Shown here in pieces: positions 43,211 to 52,801 of a stretch of 64,000 nucleotides of DNA; the stretch's first letter is position 1; every line of letters starts with the position of its first letter. The position numbers and the translations under genes were made by a program. The stretch is from assembly GCA_019637395.1 (NCBI GenBank), contig JAHBVR010000018.1, positions 1 through 64,000 on the forward strand. Direction: 5' to 3'. Under the pieces are notes generated by a model. The model made no database searches and was not told where the DNA came from. It saw only the letters and a program-made list of their open reading frames with translations. This DNA is from Vulcanimicrobiota bacterium. Lineage in GTDB: Bacteria; Vulcanimicrobiota; Xenobia; Xenobiales; JADMJV01.

Positions 43211-46200
43211 TCAGCTGTAAAGCCTGTCCAAACTGGAAGCGCTCGACCTGACGGCGGAACTCCGGGTATTTCGGGCCGAGCACTCCGAGTATTTCTTGGG
43301 AATTGCTTTCCAGTAGAGAAAGCGCTTCGGCGTCCCCTTCGTGAAGAAGTTGCTCCAGTCGTGCCAGGACTTGCGTGGAGGTAAGGCTGGAGCGGCGGGC
43401 CGGTTCCTCCGGTAGCACTGGCAGAGCAGCCGCCAGCTCAGCCAGGGCGGACCGGAGCTCCGAGCAGTCCACCTCCTCGTCTCCCCCCTTTTCCAAGGCC
43501 GCGGCCAGCCGGGCCAGGTGCTCCGCTCCCAGGTTGGCGGCGGCGCCTTTGATTTTGTGGGCTAATTTGCGCACCTCATCGGGTCTGGCAGAGTCAAGGC
43601 TTTCGATTTCGCTCTGACTGGAATGCACCAGGTCCGTGAGCAGGCGAACATACTTGGCAGCGTTGCCGCGCAACACCGTCAGTCCCCACTCCATCCGGCA
43701 ACCGGGCAAGCTGGGAAGCCAGTCGGGTATTGCGTACTTTGCGGCGTTTGCAGGCTGCACCGCGATTTCCTCGCGAGAAAGCCAGCGCAGAATCTTGAGA
43801 TAGAGGTTCTGGGGATCTACCGGCTTCGGCACGAAGTCATCCATTCCGGCGCGCAGGCACTCCTGGCGATCTTCTTCAAAAACGTTGGCCGTCATAGCCA
43901 GGATGGGGACCCGGGTGGCTCCGGGCAGAGCCCGAATTCTCCGGGTGGCCTCCAGGCCGTCCAATCCCGGCATTTGCAGGTCCATCAGAATGAGGTCGTA
44001 AGGCCGCCGGTCGGCCATTTCCACAGCCTCCTCCCCATTCTCGGCGGTGTCGACTCGCAGGCCTACGGCTTGCAGCATTTCCACCGCTACCTCCCGATTG
44101 ATAGGATTGTCTTCGGCAAGCAGCACGCAACGGCCGGCGTGGCGCTCGCCCAGCAGTTGCTCGGGGTTACCCTCCAGATTGGGCGAGCACAGGCGGGCCG
44201 GTCCCGAGGCACGTTCTAGAGGAACGGTGAAGCGGAAAATGCTGCCCCGCCCCCAGGTGCTCTCCACCCCCACCTCTCCCCCCATGAGGCCGGCCAATCT
44301 TTTGGTGATGGCCAGGCCCAGGCCGGTGCCCCCGAACTTGCGGGTGGTGGAAGCGTCCAGTTGCTCGAAAGTTTGAAAAAGTCGGGATAGATTTTCGGCG
44401 GGGATTCCACTACCACTGTCCTCCACCTCAAATCCAGCCACCAGGGTCTGATTATTCTCGCTCAAAATCCTGCAGCGCAAAGTGATCTCGCCATTCTGAG
44501 TGAACTTGACGGCGTTGCTGGCGTAATTGAGCAATGCCTGGCGGAGCCGGGTGACATCGCCTCTAACCCAGCCACAGCCGGATTCGCACTCAACCGTGAG
44601 GCGTAAGCCCTTGGCCTGCGCCTGACCTATGGTCAGGCTGCTCACGTTGTCAAGCAGGGAGGAGATGTGGAACTCCACCATTTCCAACTCGAAGCGGCCG
44701 GCTTCGATTTTGGCCAGGTCCAAGATATCGCTAATGACTCCTAGAAGGTGGCGGCCGGCTCCATCGATCCCCTCCAAGCTTTTCGTCTGCTGTGGAGTCA
44801 CCGCTGTCTTCCTGAGCAAATGAGTGAGGCCCATGATGGCATTGAGAGGGGTGCGAATTTCGTGACTCATATTCGCCAGGAAGGCGCTTTTGGCACGATT
44901 GGCGCTTTCCGCTCGCTGCTGCGCCCGGGCCAGTTCGGCGGTGCGGGTAGCGACCAACTCTTCAAGGTGGTGCCGATGCTGCTCCAGTTCCCGGGCCAGG
45001 GCTTTCCGTTCCGTGATGTCTTCCTTGATTCCCACGTAGTGCGAAATTCTGCCATCGGCCCGGCGGATGGGACTGAGGATGGCCCATTCTGTATAGTGGC
45101 TGCCGTCTTTGCGGCGATTGCTGAGTTCGCCCTGCCAAACGTGTCCCTGGCGCAGGTTGGACCACATCTCCTGGAACCGTTCGGGCGGGGTCTGGCCCGA
45201 TTTCAAAAGCCGTGGATTCTTTCCCACCACCTCGGAGGACGCGTAGCCGGTCACTGCTTCGAAAGCCTCGTTTACATATTCAATATCGCCGGCCAGATTG
45301 GTAATGACGATACAGTTAGGACTTTGTTCCACAGCCCGCGAGAGTTTCAAAAGTTGCTCCTGGGTTCTACGTCGTTCCACCAGGCGCCAGACCTCGTTGG
45401 CCATCAGGCGCACGGCCTGGACGTCCAATTCATCATAGTCGCTTGTTTTGTCGGCGACTCCAACCACCATGACCAGTTCGCCGCTCTCGAAAACGGGCAC
45501 GAAAATCAAACGCTTGAGTTGAGCGAAAGGCTGGTTGCAAAGGAGCAGGCTGCGCTGACTCTCGATCTCCGCCTGACTCAAGGGAGGCACCGGCCCGAAA
45601 GATTGAAGGGTCCGGCGTGACCAGTTTACCGAGGTTGCCGGCAAAAAGTGCAGGAACGAATAGGGGCTGGAAGTCAATTCTTCGAGAGCCTCCAAGGCTT
45701 TTTGTATGAAGGCCCGTTCGCCCAGGCATTCGGCTGCCTGGGGTAATTGTAGAAGGGCTTCCGCCCGGCGCGCTTCGAGTTCTAACGCCTTCCGCCCCCG
45801 CTCGAGCGCGGTAAGGTCGAGAGCGGTCACGACTTCGGCCGGGCGTCCGCGAAATTCCAGCGGACAGGCCGTCACCTGCACGAAGATTTCTTCCCCGTCT
45901 TTCTTGATCTGGCGCCACGATCCGGTGGAGCCGGGGCCCTCCCTGAGATGGTCTAAAAAGGGCAGCAGTTGATCTTCTGGTTGGAGGTCGGCAACGGTCC
46001 GTCGGAGGAATTCCTGGCGCTCGTAGCCGTAATATTTTAGAGCGGCGTTGTTCACGTCCAGAAATGCCAGAGACTCACGATCGTAAACCCACATAGGATG
46101 AGGATTCGCCTGGAATAGCTGCCTGTAACGGGCCTCACTTTGCTCCAGCGACAGCGCCGCCGCCTTTTCCGAGGTGATATCGTGCTTGATGACCAGAATT

Positions 46201-46919
46201 CCAGGACATGCATGGCTGAGGCGATTGGCGCGCAAACGGCACCAGCGCGGCTCACCACCGGTGTGGGAGCAACGGTATTCGAGATGAAACTCAGAGCGCA
46301 GACCTGATAATACGTCGACGAGACCGGACAACGCCAGAGCCGCCTCCTGGGTATCCGCTTCGCGTAATTTCTTCACATAATTCGAGCCCACCCGGCTGCA
46401 GCCGGCATTGGCCGGGCAGTCCTTCCAGGCTTTATTGACGGCCACAATGCCCCCGCCCTGGTCCAATACGGCAACTTGCTCAGTGACCGAGTCCATAACG
46501 GATTCGTAGAGATGGTCACTCACGACGGGGGGCGGCTCCTGCTGGCTCAGGCGCAGACAATTGCGAATTCGAGCCTTCAGGACCGTTGGATGAAAGGGTT
46601 TGTGGACGATGTCAGCGCAGCCGCATTCGAAACCTAGCGCCTCATCTTCCGGATCGGTTTTTCCCGTGAGGAATATGACGGGAATGGAACGAGTCACCGG
46701 GTCGGCTTTGAGGGCCCGGCAGATAGCATAACCATCCATTTCCGGCATGGCCACGTCTAAAAGAATGAGCTGGGGTGGATTCGCGCTCTTCACCAATTCG
46801 AGTGCCTTGGCGCCGCTGGGAGCCACCAGGATTCGAAAATCGCTTTTTAATAAAGAATAGACCACGGCCAGATTGGCCGGTGCGTCGTCCACCACCAGTA
46901 GAGTCGGTAAGTTGCGCAA
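43164..46919 (-). CDS. Large hybrid kinase: REC-PAS-PAS-GAF-PAS-HisKA-HATPase-REC-HPt
   Basis: 1251 residues. Domains in order: REC ([24 protein letters not shown]); two PAS (~130-380); GAF-like (~390-530); PAS ([19 protein letters not shown]); HisKA ([15 protein letters not shown]); HATPase ([15 protein letters not shown]); REC ([24 protein letters not shown]); HPt ([13 protein letters not shown]). A TTG start at 46919 is backed by AAGGAG. There is no membrane segment. A Dnr-type box at 47026-47039 lies upstream, divergent from an HPt gene, so both could be induced together. Confidence 0.93.
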   Translation of the reverse strand: MRNLPTLLVVDDAPANLAVVYSLLKSDFRILVAPSGAKALELVKSANPPQLILLDVAMPEMDGYAICRALKADPVTRSIPVIFLTGKTDPEDEALGFECGCADIVHKPFHPTVLKARIRNCLRLSQQEPPPVVSDHLYESVMDSVTEQVAVLDQGGGIVAVNKAWKDCPANAGCSRVGSNYVKKLREADTQEAALALSGLVDVLSGLRSEFHLEYRCSHTGGEPRWCRLRANRLSHACPGILVIKHDITSEKAAALSLEQSEARYRQLFQANPHPMWVYDRESLAFLDVNNAALKYYGYERQEFLRRTVADLQPEDQLLPFLDHLREGPGSTGSWRQIKKDGEEIFVQVTACPLEFRGRPAEVVTALDLTALERGRKALELEARRAEALLQLPQAAECLGERAFIQKALEALEELTSSPYSFLHFLPATSVNWSRRTLQSFGPVPPLSQAEIESQRSLLLCNQPFAQLKRLIFVPVFESGELVMVVGVADKTSDYDELDVQAVRLMANEVWRLVERRRTQEQLLKLSRAVEQSPNCIVITNLAGDIEYVNEAFEAVTGYASSEVVGKNPRLLKSGQTPPERFQEMWSNLRQGHVWQGELSNRRKDGSHYTEWAILSPIRRADGRISHYVGIKEDITERKALARELEQHRHHLEELVATRTAELARAQQRAESANRAKSAFLANMSHEIRTPLNAIMGLTHLLRKTAVTPQQTKSLEGIDGAGRHLLGVISDILDLAKIEAGRFELEMVEFHISSLLDNVSSLTIGQAQAKGLRLTVECESGCGWVRGDVTRLRQALLNYASNAVKFTQNGEITLRCRILSENNQTLVAGFEVEDSGSGIPAENLSRLFQTFEQLDASTTRKFGGTGLGLAITKRLAGLMGGEVGVESTWGRGSIFRFTVPLERASGPARLCSPNLEGNPEQLLGERHAGRCVLLAEDNPINREVAVEMLQAVGLRVDTAENGEEAVEMADRRPYDLILMDLQMPGLDGLEATRRIRALPGATRVPILAMTANVFEEDRQECLRAGMDDFVPKPVDPQNLYLKILRWLSREEIAVQPANAAKYAIPDWLPSLPGCRMEWGLTVLRGNAAKYVRLLTDLVHSSQSEIESLDSARPDEVRKLAHKIKGAAANLGAEHLARLAAALEKGGDEEVDCSELRSALAELAAALPVLPEEPARRSSLTSTQVLARLEQLLHEGDAEALSLLESNSQEILGVLGPKYPEFRRQVERFQFGQALQLIKSACAADSNREIGK

Positions 46920-47025
46920 AGTGATAAATCTCCTTATTTCCTGGGGCAGGGAGGCTCGGCTCGTCCGTCTGTCTCATCTGTTTGGTAGTTTTAGACCAGG
47001 ATGAAGGGATTCCGTCGGTGAGTAA

Positions 47026-47039
47026 CTGATCGAGATCAT
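47026..47039. promoter_or_regulatory. Fnr/Dnr box between the hybrid kinase and the HPt gene
   Basis: CTGATCGAGATCAT, centred at 47032.5. The HPt ATG (47092) is 59.5 nt away, with TAGAGT (47078-47083) placed for a near-leaderless start, a class I-like distance. On the other strand a class II start would fall near 46991. Confidence 0.6.
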
Positions 47040-47091
47040 AGGGTAAACCCTACTATCCCCGGCGTACTCGGATTTGCTAGAGTACCCAGGT

Positions 47092-47733
47092 ATGCTACCC
47101 GATATCGAGGGACTCCAGATGAGCGAAGGTCTGGCCAGACTTGGCGGCAATTCCCGGCTTTATGGTCGCTTACTGCTCAATTTCGCCAGGCAATGCGAAA
47201 CGACTCTCGGTGCTTTTGAATCGGCCCTACAAACGCAAGACGAGAACCGGCTCCGATTGCTGGCGCATGAGCTGAAGGGAGTGGCGGGCGGTCTGGGCGT
47301 GAAAGTGGTTGAACAATCTGCGCGAAATTTGGAATTCGGTGCTGATGACTATATACGAGCGGAATATCACACCTTGAGCACCAGCCTGAGGGAGATTTGT
47401 GAACGCATTGTCGAGCGCCTGGCAAACTGGAGCAATTCCTATGGAAGCAGCTCTCTTTCCAAAATATCCCTGCAGCGACTGTGGGAAAAACTGCAATCGG
47501 AATTGCAGAGTTTCGATGGTGAGGCTCTCGACAGTTGGAGCGAACTCTCGGTGCGTCTGAAAGGACGGCTGCACCCAACCGAGCTGGAGCACTTGGAGGC
47601 CCTGATCCTGGGTCTCGATTTCAAGTCAGCCGCAAGCGCCCTGAAGAACCTGGGGGAACGACTGGGTCCGCTCGAGACCGGCGCCTTAGCTGACCTGGAT
47701 CATACTCGCGCCCACCGCCCTGGGGCATACTGA
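47092..47733 (+). CDS. HPt-domain phosphotransfer protein
   Basis: A 213-residue protein from the ATG at 47092 (a TTG at 47074 is possible). LLAHELKGVAGGLGVK is the phospho-accepting His region of HPt domains. The second half (about 115-200) is helical with no known motif. It is a likely shuttle between the hybrid kinases and a response regulator. It ends 4 nt before the next gene and carries that gene's Dnr box inside its last codons. Confidence 0.8.
   Translation: MLPDIEGLQMSEGLARLGGNSRLYGRLLLNFARQCETTLGAFESALQTQDENRLRLLAHELKGVAGGLGVKVVEQSARNLEFGADDYIRAEYHTLSTSLREICERIVERLANWSNSYGSSSLSKISLQRLWEKLQSELQSFDGEALDSWSELSVRLKGRLHPTELEHLEALILGLDFKSAASALKNLGERLGPLETGALADLDHTRAHRPGAY
47690..47703 (+). 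promoter_or_regulatory. Fnr/Dnr box of the coiled-coil gene
   Basis: CTGACCTGGATCAT inside the end of the HPt gene, centred at 47696.5, exactly 41.5 nt before the ATG at 47738; CATACT (47726-47731) is the -10. Confidence 0.65.
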
Positions 47734-47737
47734 GGCC

Positions 47738-48031
47738 ATGCCAAACGATGAAATGCCCTACACCGACATCACTTATGACGCCACCAGTCCCAAACGAGAA
47801 CTGGCCCGGCTTCGCGACGAACTGCGGCTACAAGTTCACCTGGCCAGGGCCGAGGTGCGCAGTCAATGGGAAGAGCTGGAAAAGAAGTGGACCTTGCTGC
47901 AATCGCGTCTGAGTGTCCTGGAAGTCGCCGGAGAGGAATCCAAACGGGAAATTGGTCAAGCCGTCCGGGCTCTGGTCCAGGAACTGAATGAAGGCTATGC
48001 GCGCATGCGCGGAGCCCTGGCCCGCGTTTAA
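47738..48031 (+). CDS. Small coiled-coil protein of unknown function
   Basis: A 97-residue charged protein with heptad-like pattern over most of its length (ELARLRDELRLQVHLARAEV, then EELEKKWTLLQSRL). No named family is evident. The predicted transcript is leaderless and is shared with the fumarate-reductase-like gene 64 nt downstream. Confidence 0.7.
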   Translation: MPNDEMPYTDITYDATSPKRELARLRDELRLQVHLARAEVRSQWEELEKKWTLLQSRLSVLEVAGEESKREIGQAVRALVQELNEGYARMRGALARV

Positions 48032-48095
48032 GCGCCGCCTTTCATGAGAGCCGTCTGAGGGGTCTTCCAGCGGGCCCGTGTTTTACTCTGAGCAA

Positions 48096-50009
48096 ATGAT
48101 GATCGACAACAAGGTTCCACCCGGTCCGTTAACTGAAAAATGGACCCGTTGCCAACAAGAGTTGAGACTCATCTCGCCGTCGCAACGAAACAAATACCAC
48201 GTTCTGGTGGTGGGCGCGGGGCTGGCCGGGGCCAGCGCGGCCGCCACCCTGGCCGAGCAGGGCTACCGGGTAACCGTCATGACCTTGCTCGATAGTCCCC
48301 GCCGCTCTCATAGCGTGGCTGCCCAGGGCGGCGTCAATGGAGCCAAGAACTACTGCAACGATGGCGACGGTGTCTATCGGATGTTTGCCGACACACTGCG
48401 GGGAGGGGATTTCCGTGCCCGCGAGGCCGGCGTTTACCGTCTGGCGGAACTGAGCGCCCGGGTCATCGATATGCTGGTCGCTCAAGGAGTCCCGTTTGCT
48501 CGCGAATACGGAGGCTCCTTGCGCAATCGCAGTTTCGGCGGAGTGCAGGTATCGCGGACTTTTTACGCCCGCGGTCAGACCGGCCAGCAGTTGTTGCTGG
48601 GAGTCCATGGCTCGCTGTTGCGTCAAGTCCACGCGGGCAGGGTATGCTTGCTGACCCGCCGAGAGATGCTGGACCTGGTGGTGGTGGAAGGCCGAGCGGT
48701 CGGGGTGATCGCCAGAAACCTGCTCAGCGGAGCCCTGGAAAACCACGCGGCGGATGCGGTGGTCATAGCCACCGGGGGCTACTCCTCGGTTTTTCAACTT
48801 TCCACCAACGCCATCCGCTCCAACGCCAGCGCTGTGTGGAGGTGCTACCGAAGAGGAGCATGGTTCGCCAATCCGTGCTTCACCCAATTTCATCCTACCT
48901 GCGTCCCCCCATTTCATGCGGCCCAAAGCAAACTGACCCTGATGAGCGAGAGCCTGCGCAACGATGGCAGGATTTGGGTCCCCGTCCAGGCCGGCGACGA
49001 GCGCTGCCCCGCTCAGATTCCCGAAGAAGAGCGCGATTACTTTCTGGAGCGACTCTACCCCGCCTACGGCAATCTGGTTCCCCGCGACCTGGCCTCACGA
49101 GCCACCAGGTCGATGGTCGAGGCGGGCCGGGGGGTCGGTCCCACCGCGGCCGCCGTCTACCTTGACTTCGCCGACGCGCTGGAACGGGTCGGCGCGGATA
49201 TCCTGAAGGAACGCTACGGCAACTTGTTTGCTATGTACCGAGAGATAACCGGAGAAAACCCCTGCCAGGCACCAATGCAGATCTGTCCGGCTCCGCATTT
49301 CACCATGGGTGGGCTGTGGGTGGACTACCACTTGCGCTCTAATCTAAGCGGCCTGTTCGTGATTGGCGAGGCCAACTGCGCCGACCACGGCGCCAACCGT
49401 TTGGGCGCCAACTCCTTGCTGCAGACGATGGTGGACGGCGCTTTCGTGCTCCCCCGCACGCTAACCCATGAGCTGGCGGAAAGAGGTCGCAGCACGGTGT
49501 GTCCGGATGACTCGGCCTTTGAAGCCTGCCGGGTCCAGTGCCGGGAGCGCATCCGCCACCTCCTGGGCGGGAAGGGTCAACTGACCCCGCGGGAAGTTCA
49601 CTCCCGGCTGGGTGAGATTTTACTTAAATATGTGGGGGTTTCCCGGAGCGCCGCCGGGCTGCTGAGCGCTCGTCAAGAAATTGCCGGATTGCAGGCGGAG
49701 TTCGAGGCCAGCCTGGGCGTGGTAGGTGATGGGGAGAGTCTTCAGGAGGAACTGGAACGGGCCATGCGGGTGGGGGATTTTCTCGAGTTGGCCGACTTGA
49801 TGTGCCTCGATGCCTGGCACAGGGAGGAGTCTTGCGGCGCCCACTTTCGCCAGGAATATCAAACGGATTCGGGGGAGCCACTGCGCAACGACGAGAAGTT
49901 CGCCCACCTCGCGGTGTGGGCCTGGAATGGCTCGGGACAGGCTGCCACTTTACATCGCGAACCTCTCGTTTTTGAGGAACTGGCGCCCGTCCAGCGAAAA
50001 TACGTATAG
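48096..50009 (+). CDS. Fumarate reductase/succinate dehydrogenase flavoprotein homologue, orphan
   Basis: 637 residues from ATG 48096 (a GTG at 48078 adds six). FAD site VLVVGAGLAGASAAATLAEQGY, the flavinylation-type His in SHSVAAQGGVN, FTQFHPTC and the catalytic-Arg region HFRQEYQT and GANRLGANSLLQ agree with SdhA/FrdA of the non-classical (B-type) enzymes. No SdhB or SdhC is nearby. It may act as a soluble fumarate reductase or an oxidase such as L-aspartate oxidase; length and N-terminal IDNKVPPGPLTEKW favour FrdA. It follows the coiled-coil gene under its box. Confidence 0.85.
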   Translation: MMIDNKVPPGPLTEKWTRCQQELRLISPSQRNKYHVLVVGAGLAGASAAATLAEQGYRVTVMTLLDSPRRSHSVAAQGGVNGAKNYCNDGDGVYRMFADTLRGGDFRAREAGVYRLAELSARVIDMLVAQGVPFAREYGGSLRNRSFGGVQVSRTFYARGQTGQQLLLGVHGSLLRQVHAGRVCLLTRREMLDLVVVEGRAVGVIARNLLSGALENHAADAVVIATGGYSSVFQLSTNAIRSNASAVWRCYRRGAWFANPCFTQFHPTCVPPFHAAQSKLTLMSESLRNDGRIWVPVQAGDERCPAQIPEEERDYFLERLYPAYGNLVPRDLASRATRSMVEAGRGVGPTAAAVYLDFADALERVGADILKERYGNLFAMYREITGENPCQAPMQICPAPHFTMGGLWVDYHLRSNLSGLFVIGEANCADHGANRLGANSLLQTMVDGAFVLPRTLTHELAERGRSTVCPDDSAFEACRVQCRERIRHLLGGKGQLTPREVHSRLGEILLKYVGVSRSAAGLLSARQEIAGLQAEFEASLGVVGDGESLQEELERAMRVGDFLELADLMCLDAWHREESCGAHFRQEYQTDSGEPLRNDEKFAHLAVWAWNGSGQAATLHREPLVFEELAPVQRKYV

Positions 50010-50023
50010 ATTTACACCTAAGG

Positions 50024-50037
50024 CTGATCCAAATCAT
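50024..50037 (+). promoter_or_regulatory. Fnr/Dnr box of the kinase-TPR operon
   Basis: CTGATCCAAATCAT, centred at 50030.5; CATAGT (50060-50065) predicts a start near 50072, giving a 26-nt leader with GGAGG before ATG 50098. Confidence 0.65.
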
Positions 50038-50097
50038 ACCGAAATTCGCCCGGGCTCGGCATAGTGGAGCTATCAAATGCACCGGAGGAAAAGCCTT

Positions 50098-50268
50098 ATG
50101 TCTTCCCAGCCAGACCCACAAGAATTGCAGTTGCGCCAGCAACGGGCGCTGCATGTTTTTCAGGAGATGCTGACGGCCGTGAACCCTGAGGTTCGCTCGG
50201 CACTGGAAAGCCTCTACGATCTGGTGCGGGCCGACCAGGCCCTTCTCATGCACAACCTCCCGCGGTGA
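50098..50268 (+). CDS. Small helical protein of unknown function
   Basis: A 56-residue protein (MSSQPDPQELQLRQQRALHV). The ATG at 50098 has GGAGG 9 nt upstream; a longer frame from 50077 lacks this. It is probably helical. It overlaps the next gene by 4 nt. Confidence 0.65.
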   Translation: MSSQPDPQELQLRQQRALHVFQEMLTAVNPEVRSALESLYDLVRADQALLMHNLPR

Positions 50269-51722
50269 GACTGGATCCCAAAACCTTGCTTCGGCCCGAG
50301 GCTTACCGCCATCCGGTGGGACATCTGGAGCTGCTGGAAACCCACATTTCCTGGGTCATACTGACGGGCGAGTGGGCCTACAAGCTCAAGAAGCCCGTCA
50401 ATTTCGGCTTTCTGGACTACAGCAGCCTGGAGCGGCGAAGAACCTTCTGCCAGGAGGAACTTCGCCTGAACCGGCGTTTAGCCCCGGATGTTTACCGTGA
50501 AGTCGTGAGCCTCAACGCCCAGGCTGGGGAGCTATGCTTCGAGGGGCCTGGAGAAGTGCTCGAATACGCGGTCAAGATGCGCCAGTTTCCTCAGGCCGGA
50601 TTGTATGACCGGCAACTGAGCGAAGGTCGGCTGGTGCCGGCTCAGATGGAGCAATTGGGCCGCCTGGTGGCCGACTTTCATCAGCAGGCGGCCCGCTCTG
50701 AAGCCGACAGTGAATTTGGGCGGCCCGACCAGGTACTCTCGCCGTGTCTGGACAATTTCACCACGCTTTACCAACTGGAACCGGAACACCGGCCTGTTCT
50801 CGAGGCTCTGGTGCACTGGACGGAAATGGAATTCAAGCGCCTCAAGCCTCATTTTTCGGCTCGCAAGCGAGACGGTTTCATCCGTGAGTTGCACGGAGAC
50901 CTTCACCTGGGGAACGTGGCGGAAATTGAGGGGCGACCCGTTCCATTCGATGGAATTGAGTTTGACCCGGAATTGCGCTGGGTGGATACGATGAACGATC
51001 TCGCCTTCCTGGTCAGCGACCTGGAGCACCGGGAACGGCCCGACCTGGGCCGGATCGCGCGCGATGCCTACCTGGAAGAGACGGTGGACTACGATGGTTT
51101 AGCTCTCTGGGACTTTTATGTTCTCTACCGTTGGATGGTGCGCGCCAAGGTGGTCGCCTTGAAGAAGGCCCAGGGGCATCCCGAAGTGGCCGGCGAGATC
51201 CGCCTCTATTTAAGCCAGGCGCTGGCACGGACGCGGCCCAGGCCGGTCCGGCTGGTGGTGATGCACGGCCTTTCCGGCAGCGGCAAGACCCACTACAGCC
51301 AGGCCCTGCTGCAACGAGAAGACATCATTCGGTTGCGCTCCGACGTCATCCGCAAGAGTCTGCACGGCCTCTCCCCCAGCGGCCATTCTGGGAGCGGACT
51401 GGGACAAGGAATCTATGCGGACGAGCAGGGCCAACGGACCTACCGGGCGCTGGCCGAGAAAGCGCGGCGGATCCTCGAGGATGGGCACTCCGTGGTAGTC
51501 GATGCGACCTGCCTGAAGCGGGCCCAACGCGACCTTTTTCGGAATCTGGCTGCTGAGCTTGAAGTTCCGTTTGAAATCGTATCGATGGAAGCGGAGCTGG
51601 AAGTCTTGCAGAAACGGATTCAGTTCCGCCAAAAACAGGCGAAGGACCCCTCCGAGGCGGATCTTTCCGTGTTGGAACATCAGACCCAGACTCAGGAATT
51701 GATTGGCGCCGACGAGCGATGA
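50265..51722 (+). CDS. Aminoglycoside-phosphotransferase-like/P-loop ATPase bifunctional protein
   Basis: A 485-residue two-domain protein. The N-terminal kinase-like half has YKLKKPVNFGFLDYS (nucleotide Lys), RELHGDLHLGNV (catalytic loop) and FDGIEFDPELRW. The C-terminal P-loop domain has VMHGLSGSGKTHYSQ and VVVDATCLKR, as in small-molecule or polynucleotide kinases. The combination is a common bacterial protein of unknown substrate. In this operon it follows a Dnr-type box. Confidence 0.85.
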   Translation: MRLDPKTLLRPEAYRHPVGHLELLETHISWVILTGEWAYKLKKPVNFGFLDYSSLERRRTFCQEELRLNRRLAPDVYREVVSLNAQAGELCFEGPGEVLEYAVKMRQFPQAGLYDRQLSEGRLVPAQMEQLGRLVADFHQQAARSEADSEFGRPDQVLSPCLDNFTTLYQLEPEHRPVLEALVHWTEMEFKRLKPHFSARKRDGFIRELHGDLHLGNVAEIEGRPVPFDGIEFDPELRWVDTMNDLAFLVSDLEHRERPDLGRIARDAYLEETVDYDGLALWDFYVLYRWMVRAKVVALKKAQGHPEVAGEIRLYLSQALARTRPRPVRLVVMHGLSGSGKTHYSQALLQREDIIRLRSDVIRKSLHGLSPSGHSGSGLGQGIYADEQGQRTYRALAEKARRILEDGHSVVVDATCLKRAQRDLFRNLAAELEVPFEIVSMEAELEVLQKRIQFRQKQAKDPSEADLSVLEHQTQTQELIGADER

Positions 51723-52801
51723 AAGTTCTGATGCTGCTGGTTGCTCTCTGCGTTAGCCTGCCCGCCCGGGCCCAGGTGCCCGCGCCCGCTTCGTATTTGG
51801 AGCAGACGCTGCAGTTTGTGCTGGATGGCCAGGTCGATTCCGCCCTGGAAATGCTCAACCGCTACATCGAGGAAAATCCGATCGATCCTCGCGGTTACAG
51901 AGCCCGCGGCGCCTTTCTGGCCAACCTGCTGAAAGACCCTGAATATCTGTCCGCCGCCCTGTCGGACTACAATCGAGTGCTTTCTTTAAGTCCCGAGCAG
52001 AATAATATTTTCTGGCTGCAACGGGGACGTTTGCTGCATCGACTGGACCGCCACCGCGAGGCCATCCCGGATCTGGATCGATTTATCGCGGGCGATCCGG
52101 GTTTTCCGGAGGCGTACTATCTACGAGCCCGTTCTCAGTGGCTGCTGGGCAACGGAAAGTTGGCCTGCCAGGATCTCGACCAGGCGCTCCAACTCAGCCC
52201 TCTCATGTCCGAAGCCTACGGTTTGCGAGGCATCGTGCATCTGCAGTTGGGCCAGCCGGCGGCCGGCCGGGCGGACCTCCAGCAGGCCGTGGAGCTGAAT
52301 CCCAACTCTCCTTACGCCAAGGATCTCGAGTCTATTCGCCAGAGCAAGCCGGACGCCGGCGGCCTGAGCTGGCTCCCCTTCGTGTCGCCCGAGAAAGATT
52401 TTCAGGTGGAACTGCCCATGCCGGTCCGCACCACCGTGAGAAACGACCAGTTCATGGTCGCCTCGGCCCTGGGCGCCGGGCACATGTTCGGGGTGATTCG
52501 CCACCCCCACGATGCCGAATCGCGCCTCTGGAAAGTTGAATCCGAGGACTGCCGGCAAGCCGTCTTCACCTTCCTCGAGGTCAGCGGGGGTCGAGTTGTG
52601 CAGTGGAAAATCGAAACTTACGCGGGCCGGCGCTGCCTGCACGCCTGTCTGCGTGGGAGCGACGGCGCCGAAACCGATGTGCTGGTAGTCCTGGCCCGGG
52701 ACGATATCTACCTGGTGGCGGCCGTCCGCCCCCTGGACAGCCCCCCCTTTGAAACCGGGCGCAGAGACCGCTTTTTTCGCTCTTTTCGGCTACTCAAATG
52801 A
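51719..52801 (+). CDS. Exported TPR-repeat protein
   Basis: A 360-residue protein. Signal peptide (MLLVALCVSLPARAQ), then TPR-like repeats over ~25-205 (ALSDYNRVLSLSPEQ, AIPDLDRFIAGDP, ACQDLDQALQLSP, GRADLQQAVELNP). A beta-rich C-terminal part (about 220-360) has no recognisable motif. It overlaps the kinase gene by 4 nt and the convergent CoA-transferase by 12 nt. It may be a periplasmic scaffold. Confidence 0.8.
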   Translation: MKVLMLLVALCVSLPARAQVPAPASYLEQTLQFVLDGQVDSALEMLNRYIEENPIDPRGYRARGAFLANLLKDPEYLSAALSDYNRVLSLSPEQNNIFWLQRGRLLHRLDRHREAIPDLDRFIAGDPGFPEAYYLRARSQWLLGNGKLACQDLDQALQLSPLMSEAYGLRGIVHLQLGQPAAGRADLQQAVELNPNSPYAKDLESIRQSKPDAGGLSWLPFVSPEKDFQVELPMPVRTTVRNDQFMVASALGAGHMFGVIRHPHDAESRLWKVESEDCRQAVFTFLEVSGGRVVQWKIETYAGRRCLHACLRGSDGAETDVLVVLARDDIYLVAAVRPLDSPPFETGRRDRFFRSFRLLK

